The notes beneath the pieces are model-generated. The model worked only from the letters and a program-made list of their open reading frames with translations. It had not been told where the DNA came from and ran no database searches. This document shows, piece by piece, positions 53,272-62,196 of a stretch of 64,000 nt of DNA. The stretch is from Vibrio amylolyticus (GTDB lineage: Bacteria; Pseudomonadota; Gammaproteobacteria; Enterobacterales; Vibrionaceae). Positions within the stretch are counted from its first letter, which is position 1. Each line of letters starts with the position of its first letter. A program made the translations under genes and the position numbers. The stretch spans positions 1-64,000 of the forward strand of contig NZ_JAJHVV010000011.1 in NCBI RefSeq assembly GCF_023145695.1. The letters are read 5' to 3'.

Positions 53272-54004
53272 GGGCTACTCCTCCATGTTGCTTAGACAGT
53301 ATTGGTCTAATCACTTTGGCAGGGTTTCCTGCAACGATTGAGTAAGGAGGAAGATCACCGACGACAACACTCCCTGCAGCGACAACGGTTCCTTCTCCTA
53401 TCGTTACCCCTTGACGAACTGTAACATTAGTACCAAGCCAGACATCCTTTTTTAGGATAACGTCTCCGACTTGTGATTCATCATCGGGCTCACCTAACGC
53501 TCGACGACGTGCATCAAGAGGATGCCCTGAATAGCCAAAAATAAACGCCCCACCTGCAATTCTCACGTTATCTTCAATTATCACGTTTCGTCCAACGGCA
53601 ATGGTAGTTTGCCAACTAATATCCACGTTATTACCTACTATGAGTTTAGGCTGTTCTGATAACGTGCGACCACTAAACGTTGTTTGTCCTGAAATTCGAC
53701 AGTTTTTACCAATATTGATTTCTAAAGGGCCGGAAACAAAGGGAATCCCACCATAAAGGTACAGGCCACGCTCATAGTGGTTCAAACGGCCTTTAAAAGC
53801 AGGAGTATGAAATAGAACTCGAATGATTGAGTGCCATACAGAAGAGGTCAGTTTGTATAACCCATAGATTGCTTTATTAAAGAACTTCGGTGTTGGCAGT
53901 TCGAACATGCGAATCTTTTTAAGAGTCATAAAGAGAGTTCTATAAGCCGGATTTGGATGGCACTGAAGCCAAATCTTTACCTCATTTAGTCTATTCGCGA
54001 TCAT
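53264..54004 (-). CDS. sypM: hexapeptide-repeat acetyltransferase SypM
   Basis: This 246-residue acyltransferase has a left-handed beta-helix; hexapeptide repeats such as IGKNCRISG, VGNNVDISW and IGEGTVVAAGSVVVGD span residues about 85-235, with the catalytic His region GYSGHPLDARRR. It would O-acetylate the polysaccharide or a precursor. AGGTGA lies before the ATG. It heads the second sigma-54 unit. Confidence 0.9.
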   Translation of the reverse strand: MIANRLNEVKIWLQCHPNPAYRTLFMTLKKIRMFELPTPKFFNKAIYGLYKLTSSVWHSIIRVLFHTPAFKGRLNHYERGLYLYGGIPFVSGPLEINIGKNCRISGQTTFSGRTLSEQPKLIVGNNVDISWQTTIAVGRNVIIEDNVRIAGGAFIFGYSGHPLDARRRALGEPDDESQVGDVILKKDVWLGTNVTVRQGVTIGEGTVVAAGSVVVGDLPPYSIVAGNPAKVIRPILSKQHGGVAHA

Positions 54005-54053
54005 GGGGTCACCTGTCTGTTTTAGTATTTATGCGTTTCTAATACAGAGGTAT

Positions 54054-54069
54054 TACACGGAACGTGCCA
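54054..54069 (-). promoter_or_regulatory. probable sigma-54 promoter of sypM with weak -12
   Basis: On the minus strand TGGCAC-GTTCC-GTGTA has a perfect -24 element, but the -12 GC is GT. Its place 50 bases before sypM and its distance to the enhancer match the other two promoters. Confidence 0.55.
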
Positions 54070-54132
54070 GAATTTATTTCTTATTTAATCAGTTGCTTAC
54101 GTTGGTTCTGAGTTGGTTTTATCGTGGTTTGT

Positions 54133-55551
54133 CTATTGATTCTCAATTTGAGAATGACTTTGAACATCAGTTTCTTCGGAGTTTTCGTCAGATTTAGGGC
54201 CACATTGTTCTGCGATATTCGCAACAGCGACGGTAAGTGCGGCGAGGATATAGATAGGCCAGTTAAATCCTTGAGTTAAAAATGTTCCAGATACGATGGT
54301 GCCAATTAACCCGGCATAGACAGCATTGGCTGCAACAACTAGGTTTGGTGAATAAATCTCTGGATGTTTAGCAATTGCCGCGAGTGTGTGTCGAGCACTT
54401 AAAATGAGCGAAGTGATGAAACAGAGAAAGATAATCAGCCCAAGGAATCCTGTTTCAGCAAGAACCCCAAACCAAGTACTATGGACGGCATGATTTAAGC
54501 CATCCCAATGTGAACTATAAAAGAAATAGTTAGCGAAAAAGTTATCTATTCCGACGCCAGTGAGAGGGTTGTGTAGCGCCATTTTGAAAGCGGCTTCCCA
54601 AGCATAGATTCTTCCCATAGCCGATTCATCAATGCCTTCCTCATGAGCGCCCCCTGACGCACGATCAGAAATGCCTGCAACAAAATACAAGATCACTGCA
54701 CCTATCGCTCCTAACGTTAGTAACAAAACCTTAGAGCGGATAATCTTAATCGCGTAGATACCTATCACGGAGACTGAGCCCAGTAGTCCCCCTCGGCTTT
54801 GTGTTGCAATAATGGCACTCATTAATAGGCAGGTTGTAATAAGCCCAATCAGCCGCTTTATAAATGGCGTTTTGGGTGTGGTCACTAAGCCAATAGCAAA
54901 CGCGAGTGGGAACATAAGAACGAGCGATAAATCGTTAGGGTCACCTAACATTGAACCAAATTTTCGACCAATTGAAACACGTGTACCTTCAACAAGGTCA
55001 ATGCCATTTGCTGAATTATAGAGCGCAACGCAAGCGATAAGTGCACCAGAGAGCGTGATCATGATGGCTATACGCCCAATGTTTTTATTGTTGTTCACTA
55101 GCCAAGCAATGGCGAGAGTCATAACAATGATTTTCCAATACACCGAAGTGAATGCAGCAATTGCGATACCACGACTTGAGGCGAAAAATACCCCGACAAT
55201 GACAAGTACCCAGAAAATAGAAAGCCAAGTAAACGAGCGATGCCAATAGATCTTTATCTGTCGACTAACGAGAGAATGCCAAAGAAGCGCTGAAAGTGCG
55301 CCTAAGGAAAGCATCAGTGGGATTTTTAACGAATAGAGGACGGGCAGTGCTTCATGTATGCGAAAGAAAGAAAACAGAACGAATAGCGTCACCAACCAAA
55401 AGGTTTGGCTGAGAACAAACAGCGCCCCGAGAGGGATAAACGCGATCAAGATCGGAATTACGGGATGTGGAACAAAATACCAAGCGACAGTAATTAGGCT
55501 ACATAGTAATAAAATCAATAATATAGAATAATTACGTTGCTTGTCTGTCAT
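54133..55551 (-). CDS. sypL: O-antigen ligase/polymerase family protein SypL
   Basis: This 472-residue membrane protein has about eleven helices and the Wzy_C/O-antigen ligase motif in the large loop (GVGIDNFFANYF and HAVHSTWFGVLAETGFLG). It would polymerise or ligate repeat units. It shares one base with sypK. Its last codons (SQIE) contain the SypG enhancer of sypM, so the gene end is under double constraint. Confidence 0.92.
   Translation of the reverse strand: MTDKQRNYSILLILLLCSLITVAWYFVPHPVIPILIAFIPLGALFVLSQTFWLVTLFVLFSFFRIHEALPVLYSLKIPLMLSLGALSALLWHSLVSRQIKIYWHRSFTWLSIFWVLVIVGVFFASSRGIAIAAFTSVYWKIIVMTLAIAWLVNNNKNIGRIAIMITLSGALIACVALYNSANGIDLVEGTRVSIGRKFGSMLGDPNDLSLVLMFPLAFAIGLVTTPKTPFIKRLIGLITTCLLMSAIIATQSRGGLLGSVSVIGIYAIKIIRSKVLLLTLGAIGAVILYFVAGISDRASGGAHEEGIDESAMGRIYAWEAAFKMALHNPLTGVGIDNFFANYFFYSSHWDGLNHAVHSTWFGVLAETGFLGLIIFLCFITSLILSARHTLAAIAKHPEIYSPNLVVAANAVYAGLIGTIVSGTFLTQGFNWPIYILAALTVAVANIAEQCGPKSDENSEETDVQSHSQIENQ
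54140..54154. promoter_or_regulatory. SypG-type enhancer before sypM, inside the sypL coding end
   Basis: TTCTCAATTTGAGAA is a perfect inverted repeat with three central bases and fits the SypG-binding pattern. It lies 70 bases upstream of the sypM -24 element. Confidence 0.75.
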
Positions 55552-56996
55552 TACGATCCTCTAATTGCCGAAGGGAAGTAGTGGGCTAGGTTAGGTAAAC
55601 CAAATCCATTTAAGAACTTGAATCGGAGTGCAACAACTAAATTGAATATAGCACCAAATAGAGTGATAAGAACTAACCATACTGCTTGTTGATTAAAGTA
55701 ACTCAGAGCTAAGCAGCAGAAAGTATTCATTAAAATTAAAGAAAGTGCCGAATAACGGAAAGGAAGCGTGACTAAACGTTGGCTAAAGTATAATAACAGT
55801 ATTGCCCGAGACACTTGAGCAAGCGCAATAGAACCAATAATCCCCCAGATTCCCATCGAAGAGTAGGTCACGCTGACCCAGCAAAAAATAAGCCCCCCTA
55901 ATGTACAGCTCGCGTTAATCGCCAACATTAGCTGCGTTTTTTTATGCTGAAGGATGCCAATGTTCATAAGATCTGACAACTCTTTGAATAAGGCAACGAG
56001 AATGACTCCGGCCATTAGATTCGCCGCAGACGAAAATTCAACAGGTAATGTCCATGAAATAAAGAGTTGGCTAGCACAAGCTACTGAAATTGCGAGAGTG
56101 GAAATAAACACAACACCACATTGAGTGACTTGAGCCGTGTAAGGTTTTCCCTGGTATTTGAGTGCGTTAAAGCGTTTAGGCATCCACCACATACCAAAAG
56201 GTTGAACTAAAATGCACATAGCTAAAGAGAATTTGGCTGCAACTGAATAGATACCCAGTTCTTCGATTGAAAATGAAGACCCAATGATCCATTTTTCTGC
56301 TCCAGTTAGCCCAAATGCAACGAGTGTTGAGAGCATGAGAGGGATAGAGTATTGCAATAACTGCTTTAGGTTTGAGAGGCCAGCCCAAGACCATTTGAAC
56401 TGATTGATGAAGTGCAAAATAAATAGTTGAAATACACCTGTAAATACGCCCACAGCGTAAATATAAGTAACAACTGGTGCGGTATAAAGCACATAAATAA
56501 CGGCGGCAACTTGTATCGCACTACTTACAATACTGATGGCAAAAAACACCATTGCTCTATCTTGAAACCTCAGCCACGCCATACTAATACCGAGTGCACT
56601 TTCGAAACCTAGAACGAGGCAAAGTAAGGCGATATCAACGTTGGTAAACGTGGCGTGCAATTGCGGTGCAATAAATAAGAATAGGGTCACGACACTGCCT
56701 ATGATGATAGACAGAATTGCAGCATAAGTATAAAGCTCGCTGACTTTACTAAACTGTTCGACTTTACATTTTAACTCCCCAACGAATCGATATAAATTTT
56801 CGTGCATTGCTAGGCCAACAAGCAAACTAAAAAAAACAGTGACGGTGGCGAGCAATTCCATTTTTCCTAGCTGAGCAGGAGAAAGAAACTGAGCCATGAC
56901 AGGAAGCATTATTAACGACATACCCTTTACCAGAAATATACTGGTTGCGTATATGGCCATGTTTTTTAGTGAGTTAGGTAGTTTTGGCAATCGCAT
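55551..56996 (-). CDS. sypK: polysaccharide flippase SypK (Wzx-like)
   Basis: This protein has 481 residues from ATG 56996 (AAGG eight bases upstream); the longer frame would overlap sypJ. It has twelve or more membrane helices of the MATE/MOP oligosaccharide flippase fold, with FLVKGMSLIMLPVMAQFLSP near the start. It moves lipid-linked repeat units to the periplasmic face. Confidence 0.91.
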   Translation of the reverse strand: MRLPKLPNSLKNMAIYATSIFLVKGMSLIMLPVMAQFLSPAQLGKMELLATVTVFFSLLVGLAMHENLYRFVGELKCKVEQFSKVSELYTYAAILSIIIGSVVTLFLFIAPQLHATFTNVDIALLCLVLGFESALGISMAWLRFQDRAMVFFAISIVSSAIQVAAVIYVLYTAPVVTYIYAVGVFTGVFQLFILHFINQFKWSWAGLSNLKQLLQYSIPLMLSTLVAFGLTGAEKWIIGSSFSIEELGIYSVAAKFSLAMCILVQPFGMWWMPKRFNALKYQGKPYTAQVTQCGVVFISTLAISVACASQLFISWTLPVEFSSAANLMAGVILVALFKELSDLMNIGILQHKKTQLMLAINASCTLGGLIFCWVSVTYSSMGIWGIIGSIALAQVSRAILLLYFSQRLVTLPFRYSALSLILMNTFCCLALSYFNQQAVWLVLITLFGAIFNLVVALRFKFLNGFGLPNLAHYFPSAIRGS

Positions 56997-57006
56997 AATA
57001 TCAACC

Positions 57007-58203
57007 TTAACGAGTTTCGTTCGTAGGGATGAGTAAAAATGGCGCAGGCGTAAACATTGGCTTATCAAGTCCACACACAATTGCGCGATAAGAGTTTGAT
57101 GCTTGATGTTGTTTCGCGATTTTTAAACCCTCATCGCCAAGTCTAACAACTAATTCCAAATCTTGGTTCGCTATAGAAATGGCCTTGATTAGAGAATCAG
57201 TACACCCTGGTTTGTATTTTAGGCAATTAACACCATCAGTTAATGCTTGATCCCAATAAGCACCATCTTGAGGAATGATCACGCACATTCCGGCCGCGAT
57301 TGCCTCGAGGGTATCGAATCCAAAGTATTCTTTTGGGCTAGTAGAAACGAAAATATTACTCTGGCAACGTATCTCATCGACATTAGTTGGATTCTGGTGC
57401 CACTGCACGTGAGGTAATAGCTTCGGTGTATCACAGGTTGGTAAGGACGTATCTATAGGGCGAGTAAAGCATATATTGGCGGCAAAGGGGTCGAATTGCT
57501 CTAACTCTTTGGCGGCCTTTGTCAGCAGATCTAAGCCATTACATTTCAACGCAGAATCATTCCAAAATAAGGTAGGGTAATCATATTGTGCGCGGGTAGG
57601 CCAATGCTCTTTACTTATTCCATTTTGAAAGCAGCGATAGCGTCCACCTAACATAAGATCATGGCTCTGCGTGTGAGCATCAACCGCCGATAATGTTCTT
57701 CTCAAGTAGTGGTTAATAACCAGGTAAACACAGGGTTTGACCGACTCGAGATAATAAACACGGTCAGCAATTGTTAGGCAATAGCCGACACAGTAGGACT
57801 TTTCTATAGGGGTATGAATCATTTGAATTACTGGGATATTGATTATTTTTTTCGTGATATAAAGGGGCAGATCAACACTAGGGCCTGAATGACCAATAAG
57901 CGCCGTGATCTTCTCATGTCTCAGCCAAACAAATAATATCAACAAAGCGTAAGTGACCTGTTTTAGCCGGTAACCAACCCCGTTTTCATTGTGAGTTAAG
58001 TCAGCAAAAGTGGGGATTGAGATCAAGTTAACTTGATGATTACAGAAGCCACTATCAGCCCAAGATGAACGATGAGCCGTAAGTATGGTGTATTTCGATT
58101 TACTTGGATTACTCAACAGTAATGCTTCCTTGATGGCAACTTTTGAATCACCAAGAAATTCTACTGGGTCGAATATTAAATAATGATTCATACGCATATT
58201 CAT
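57007..58203 (-). CDS. sypJ: glycosyltransferase SypJ
   Basis: This protein has 398 residues from ATG 58203, seven bases behind the sypI stop; other ATGs follow at once (58197, 58191). It is a GT4-like enzyme with SPKEYFGFDTLEAIAAGMCV as the donor-binding region. The N-terminal acceptor domain is diverged. The order fits SypJ. Confidence 0.87.
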   Translation of the reverse strand: MNMRMNHYLIFDPVEFLGDSKVAIKEALLLSNPSKSKYTILTAHRSSWADSGFCNHQVNLISIPTFADLTHNENGVGYRLKQVTYALLILFVWLRHEKITALIGHSGPSVDLPLYITKKIINIPVIQMIHTPIEKSYCVGYCLTIADRVYYLESVKPCVYLVINHYLRRTLSAVDAHTQSHDLMLGGRYRCFQNGISKEHWPTRAQYDYPTLFWNDSALKCNGLDLLTKAAKELEQFDPFAANICFTRPIDTSLPTCDTPKLLPHVQWHQNPTNVDEIRCQSNIFVSTSPKEYFGFDTLEAIAAGMCVIIPQDGAYWDQALTDGVNCLKYKPGCTDSLIKAISIANQDLELVVRLGDEGLKIAKQHQASNSYRAIVCGLDKPMFTPAPFLLIPTNETR

Positions 58204-58210
58204 CACCCGG

Positions 58211-59404
58211 CTACGCCATATGGTTCGCAAGAAATGTTTTGATAGGACTCATTGCTTGCCAAAAAGAGGTCGTTGGCTGTTGGTTATCGGAAATCGTTTG
58301 TGTATAGATATTTTCTATTGCACGAACATTGTGCACTGCAGTATGAGCTTCTAGGATATGTTCTCTTGCAAGGCGACCAACCGATTTAGCGCTTTTTCTG
58401 TTTTTAACGACTGCTCTCATCGCGTTTACGATTGGATTCGTACCACTGTTTTTGTAAAATATCGCGTTCTTTTTATGGGTAAGAATTTCTGGAATACCCC
58501 CTTCAAAAGGTGCAATAACGGGAAGAGAAGCAAGAGCGGCTTCTGCTGTAACAAGGCCATTTGCTGCTTGACGAGCACCGCTAACAAAACCATCAACGCC
58601 TTTTAACCAGCCAACCACATTTCTTTTTTCACCAACAAAATGAACATGTTCACTCAGTTTAAGATAATCAACTTGCTGCTCTAGGTTGTCACGTTGTGGC
58701 CCGTCTCCAATGATAACGAGATGTACATTTGGATACTCAAGGACTAGGTGACGTAATGCGAGGAGTAGGCGGTCTACACCTTTTCGATGAGTCAGTGAAC
58801 CAACTGTTGCGAAGGTAAACGTGCTTTCATCGATATTGAGCTCTTTTTTAACATCAACCGTTTTTTGGTTATCTAATCGCTTTACATCAATTCCATTATG
58901 AACGATCGATAAACGATCTTGTGGGTAGCCATCTTTGATGAGTTGATGAGTAATCGCTTTACTTACCGCAATAATCTTTGGTGAGTAGTGTAGTCCTAGC
59001 GTTACGCGATCACGTACTGAGTAGTCTGAATGCAGCTGTGCCACCATAGGGGTATTGGTTACTTTTGCTACGGTATACATCCACTGGCAAGGAACACCGC
59101 TATTCACATGAATCAAGTCAATATTGGCTTTTTTCACATAAGCTTTTGCTTGTTTCACCTGACGTAACCAAGCTTTGACATTAAATCGAGGAGACGACCA
59201 ACCAAGTAAAATTGAAAAGGTTTCTAGCTCACTGTGAATACCCAAGCTAAGTAGTTCTTCGTGAAATGATGGGTTGTTTGTTAAAACAAAAGGATTGAAT
59301 CGGCTACGATCGATATTCGACACTAAATCGAGTAAACATTGCTCGCTACCACGAATCAAGTCATCTCCACAGTGTACAAATAATACGTTTTTAGTCGACA
59401 TCAT
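58211..59404 (-). CDS. sypI: family 4 glycosyltransferase SypI
   Basis: This 397-residue GT-B glycosyltransferase has HVNSGVPCQW in the acceptor domain, VGSLTHRKGVDRLL at the domain boundary and ARQAANGLVTAEAALASLPV as a relaxed donor-binding motif. It heads the first sigma-54 unit seen in the window. AAGGGG precedes two adjacent ATGs (59404, 59401). Confidence 0.9.
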   Translation of the reverse strand: MMSTKNVLFVHCGDDLIRGSEQCLLDLVSNIDRSRFNPFVLTNNPSFHEELLSLGIHSELETFSILLGWSSPRFNVKAWLRQVKQAKAYVKKANIDLIHVNSGVPCQWMYTVAKVTNTPMVAQLHSDYSVRDRVTLGLHYSPKIIAVSKAITHQLIKDGYPQDRLSIVHNGIDVKRLDNQKTVDVKKELNIDESTFTFATVGSLTHRKGVDRLLLALRHLVLEYPNVHLVIIGDGPQRDNLEQQVDYLKLSEHVHFVGEKRNVVGWLKGVDGFVSGARQAANGLVTAEAALASLPVIAPFEGGIPEILTHKKNAIFYKNSGTNPIVNAMRAVVKNRKSAKSVGRLAREHILEAHTAVHNVRAIENIYTQTISDNQQPTTSFWQAMSPIKTFLANHMA

Positions 59405-59457
59405 ATCATTTCCCCTTACTTCAATTTGAAATTGAGTTTTTTTGTTAGGGGAATTCT

Positions 59458-59473
59458 TGCAAGTTAAGTACCA
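59458..59473 (-). promoter_or_regulatory. sigma-54 promoter of sypI
   Basis: On the minus strand TGGTAC-TTAAC-TTGCA fits the -24/-12 consensus almost perfectly. It lies about 54 bases before the sypI start. Confidence 0.85.
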
Positions 59474-59542
59474 ATATATTAACGTAAGTAACTTGTTGAA
59501 AAATATGACTATATTTGTGGTTGTTCTTTTGGGGAGTGCTAA

Positions 59543-59557
59543 TTCTCAAAATGAGAA
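59543..59557. promoter_or_regulatory. SypG-type enhancer before sypI
   Basis: TTCTCAAAATGAGAA is an inverted repeat that fits the SypG-binding pattern and lies 69 bases upstream of the -24 element, directly behind the sypH stop codon. Confidence 0.8.
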
Positions 59558-60619
59558 TCAGATTTGATAGATTTCTAACAGCTTAGGTAAGACACTCTGA
59601 GTCGAATAATTTTGCTCAATAGTTTGTATGGCTGCTTGTTGTAATTTCAGCTTTTCTGTTTTATTCATTGATAACCACTCGGCTAAGTAATGGTTAAGTT
59701 CATTTTCATTATCGGCAATAAAGCCGTTTATCTGGTGTTCGACGAGCGTGTCAAGATCGCCGACACGGGTACAAAGAAGTGGGATACCCCGAGCCATTGA
59801 TTCCAGTGCCGCCATGGGTAGTCCTTCATAGCGAGAAGGTAGTATAAGCAGCTCAATTTCGCCCCAAACCGGTACCATATCGTTTTGGTACCCGTAAAAG
59901 ACGATATTTTCTGGTGCGTCTTTCTTAAGCTCTTCTAGCATTGGCCCACTACCGTAGCAATGAAATTCACATTCAGTATTGAGTCGAGCAAGGCTGACAA
60001 ATCGGTCAGGTGCTTTTTCATGGCTGACTCGACCGACAAAAGCAATTTTCGTCCCTTTTGAACGTTGTACATGTTGAGTATCGATAAAATTATTCAGCCG
60101 ATGAGAATGCTTTGGTAACTTATTTTGGATTAACTGGCTGACCGACAAGCGGTCGTTAGACAGCCATGAACTATAGCGATCGACAAAATCGTATAGCCAA
60201 ACTTTTCCTTTTGGTGTTTCTCCAGCATGAAAAGTAGTGAGTTGTTTGAAGCTAGATTTTGTCGTCAATAACTTTGCGAGTTTACTGTAGATGCTCGCTT
60301 TGTACCCATGAGCATGGATGAGCGAAGGTTCGTGAACCTTGATGGCTTGCTTTAACGAGTTGAATGAATGGTCTGAAGGGAAAGCAATATCGAGATAGAA
60401 GTATTGGACACCCATTTCACCAATCTTTTCAGCGAGAAGGGCTTGCTTGCCATAATAGGAAGTGAAGACTACTGAAACGTCGACACCAAACTCGTTCAGT
60501 CCCTTCGCTAACTCAAGAACATGGGTTTCAATCCCCCCAAAAGTAAGGCTATCAATAAGTAGCCATACTTTATGTTGGGAATCTTTTAACGTTTTAGGTT
60601 TACACGGCGCTACGTTCAT
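59558..60619 (-). CDS. sypH: family 4 glycosyltransferase SypH
   Basis: This protein has 353 residues from ATG 60619, which overlaps the end of sypG by 20 bases; the open frame extends to 60673. It is a GT-B enzyme with LTFGGIETHVLELAKGL in the acceptor domain, FVGRVSHEKAPDRFV at the boundary and PSRYEGLPMAALESMARGIP with the donor-binding Glu. It is coupled to the regulator gene, as expected for SypH. Confidence 0.9.
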   Translation of the reverse strand: MNVAPCKPKTLKDSQHKVWLLIDSLTFGGIETHVLELAKGLNEFGVDVSVVFTSYYGKQALLAEKIGEMGVQYFYLDIAFPSDHSFNSLKQAIKVHEPSLIHAHGYKASIYSKLAKLLTTKSSFKQLTTFHAGETPKGKVWLYDFVDRYSSWLSNDRLSVSQLIQNKLPKHSHRLNNFIDTQHVQRSKGTKIAFVGRVSHEKAPDRFVSLARLNTECEFHCYGSGPMLEELKKDAPENIVFYGYQNDMVPVWGEIELLILPSRYEGLPMAALESMARGIPLLCTRVGDLDTLVEHQINGFIADNENELNHYLAEWLSMNKTEKLKLQQAAIQTIEQNYSTQSVLPKLLEIYQI

Positions 60620-62075
60620 CTTCCGCTTCCCAAGCCTGTTTTTTTCGATAGACAGTTGATGGGCTGAGTTCAAGTAAGACGGCAGCGTTTAGTACATTAC
60701 CATCGCAAAAATCGATAGCGTTTTGTATAGTTTCACGTTCGATTTGCCACATCGGTCTGATGTTCATCTCTTGTTTTGGTATTTGTCCTGATGCCTGGGC
60801 CTCATTTAAAGGGGTGGATTCCCTAGCGGTCATTAGTGTCTCTTGTGCTGCAGAGGGTGTGACCATAGAGGTAGGTGAGGGCACTGGTTTTGTCGTTGAC
60901 GCTTTGTTTTTTAATATTTGCGCAGGCAAGTGGCTTATCGATAGCTTACTTTCATCATTAAGAACGACGATATTACGGATAATATTTTGTAGCTGTCGAA
61001 CATTACCAGGCCATTGATATTTTTTTAACAGTGCTTCGGCATCGCTATTAATACCGGAGAATTTTTTACCGTCTTCTTTCGCATAGATCTTAAGGAAATG
61101 CTTAGCTAGCGTCGCAATATCACTGCCACGTTCACGTAATGGTGGCATTTCGATAGGGACAACATGAACACGATAATAGAGATCTTCACGGAATCTGCCT
61201 TCTTCGACTTCAACCAATGGGTCTCGATTGGTTGCGCAAAGAATACGGACATCAACTTTAACTTCCTTGCTTGCGCCTAGCGGTGTAAATGTCCCAGTTT
61301 GCAGAAAGCGTAATAGCTTTTTCTGCATTTCCAGGTCCATTTCGCATAATTCATCGAGAAATAGTGTTCCACCATTGGCCATTGATGCTGCGCCTTTTCT
61401 ATCGGTGTTTGCACCGGTAAACGCCCCTTTAATGTGACCAAAAACTTCACTTTCCATGAGATCTTTTGGTATCGCTCCACAGTTAAGCGCAATAAAAGGC
61501 ATATTCTTTCGTTGACTCTCTTTATGAATAGCCTCCGCACACACCTCTTTACCCGTTCCACTTTCTCCGTTAATAAACACACTAGCGGTTGTGGGCGCAA
61601 CAGAATCTATTATTTTATAAACACCTTGCATAGCGAGGCAGCTACCAAGAAAACCATGGAAACGACTTCGGTCAAATTTACTCTCTATATCTTCAACGAG
61701 GTGTTCTAATTTTGCTTGTTTCAAATGAAGAGAAATAGACGTTTTGAGTCGGTTTGCTTTAATAGGTTTTTCAAGGAAGTCTTTCGCGCCTTTTTGTATT
61801 AGGCCAACCGCTATATCGACGGATCCATGTGCGGTAGCGATAACGGTAGAGGTAGGAATTTGGTTCTCGGAAATCCAATCTAATATATCTTCACCAGACA
61901 TATCTGGTAGCTTGAGATCGAGAATAATAAGTTGAGGAACATTACGTTCAATGAACGCTATTGCTTCTTGTCCTGTCTCCACATGGAAAAGGTCATAAGG
62001 CTCATCCTTAACGTATTGTTTGTAAAGTACGGCAAGTGATGTTGAATCTTCTACAAGTAGTACTTTTGGTCTCAT
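60600..62075 (-). CDS. sypG: sigma-54-dependent response regulator SypG
   Basis: This 491-residue activator has a receiver domain with phospho-acceptor D53 in IILDLKLPDM, an AAA+ domain with Walker A GESGTGKE and the sigma-54 contact loop GAFTGA, and a Fis-type helix-turn-helix at the C-terminus (NVLNAAVLLELSPSTVYRKK). A Pro/Thr-rich linker lies between them. In V. fischeri SypG turns on syp transcription when phosphorylated through SypF. The matching promoters and enhancers in this window support the same role. Confidence 0.94.
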   Translation of the reverse strand: MRPKVLLVEDSTSLAVLYKQYVKDEPYDLFHVETGQEAIAFIERNVPQLIILDLKLPDMSGEDILDWISENQIPTSTVIATAHGSVDIAVGLIQKGAKDFLEKPIKANRLKTSISLHLKQAKLEHLVEDIESKFDRSRFHGFLGSCLAMQGVYKIIDSVAPTTASVFINGESGTGKEVCAEAIHKESQRKNMPFIALNCGAIPKDLMESEVFGHIKGAFTGANTDRKGAASMANGGTLFLDELCEMDLEMQKKLLRFLQTGTFTPLGASKEVKVDVRILCATNRDPLVEVEEGRFREDLYYRVHVVPIEMPPLRERGSDIATLAKHFLKIYAKEDGKKFSGINSDAEALLKKYQWPGNVRQLQNIIRNIVVLNDESKLSISHLPAQILKNKASTTKPVPSPTSMVTPSAAQETLMTARESTPLNEAQASGQIPKQEMNIRPMWQIERETIQNAIDFCDGNVLNAAVLLELSPSTVYRKKQAWEAEDERSAV

Positions 62076-62196
62076 CGGCTACGTCCTTGAAATTATATAT
62101 GAAACAGTAATCTTATATGATTAACATATCATTTAGCATAAAGGAAATAGAGTCTATTCAATCTATTACCTTAAAGGCGAATTAGCCCTCTATGCC

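Noticed and set aside
61277..61600. 107-codon open frame on the minus strand
   Set aside because: It is an alternative frame within the AAA+ domain of sypG.
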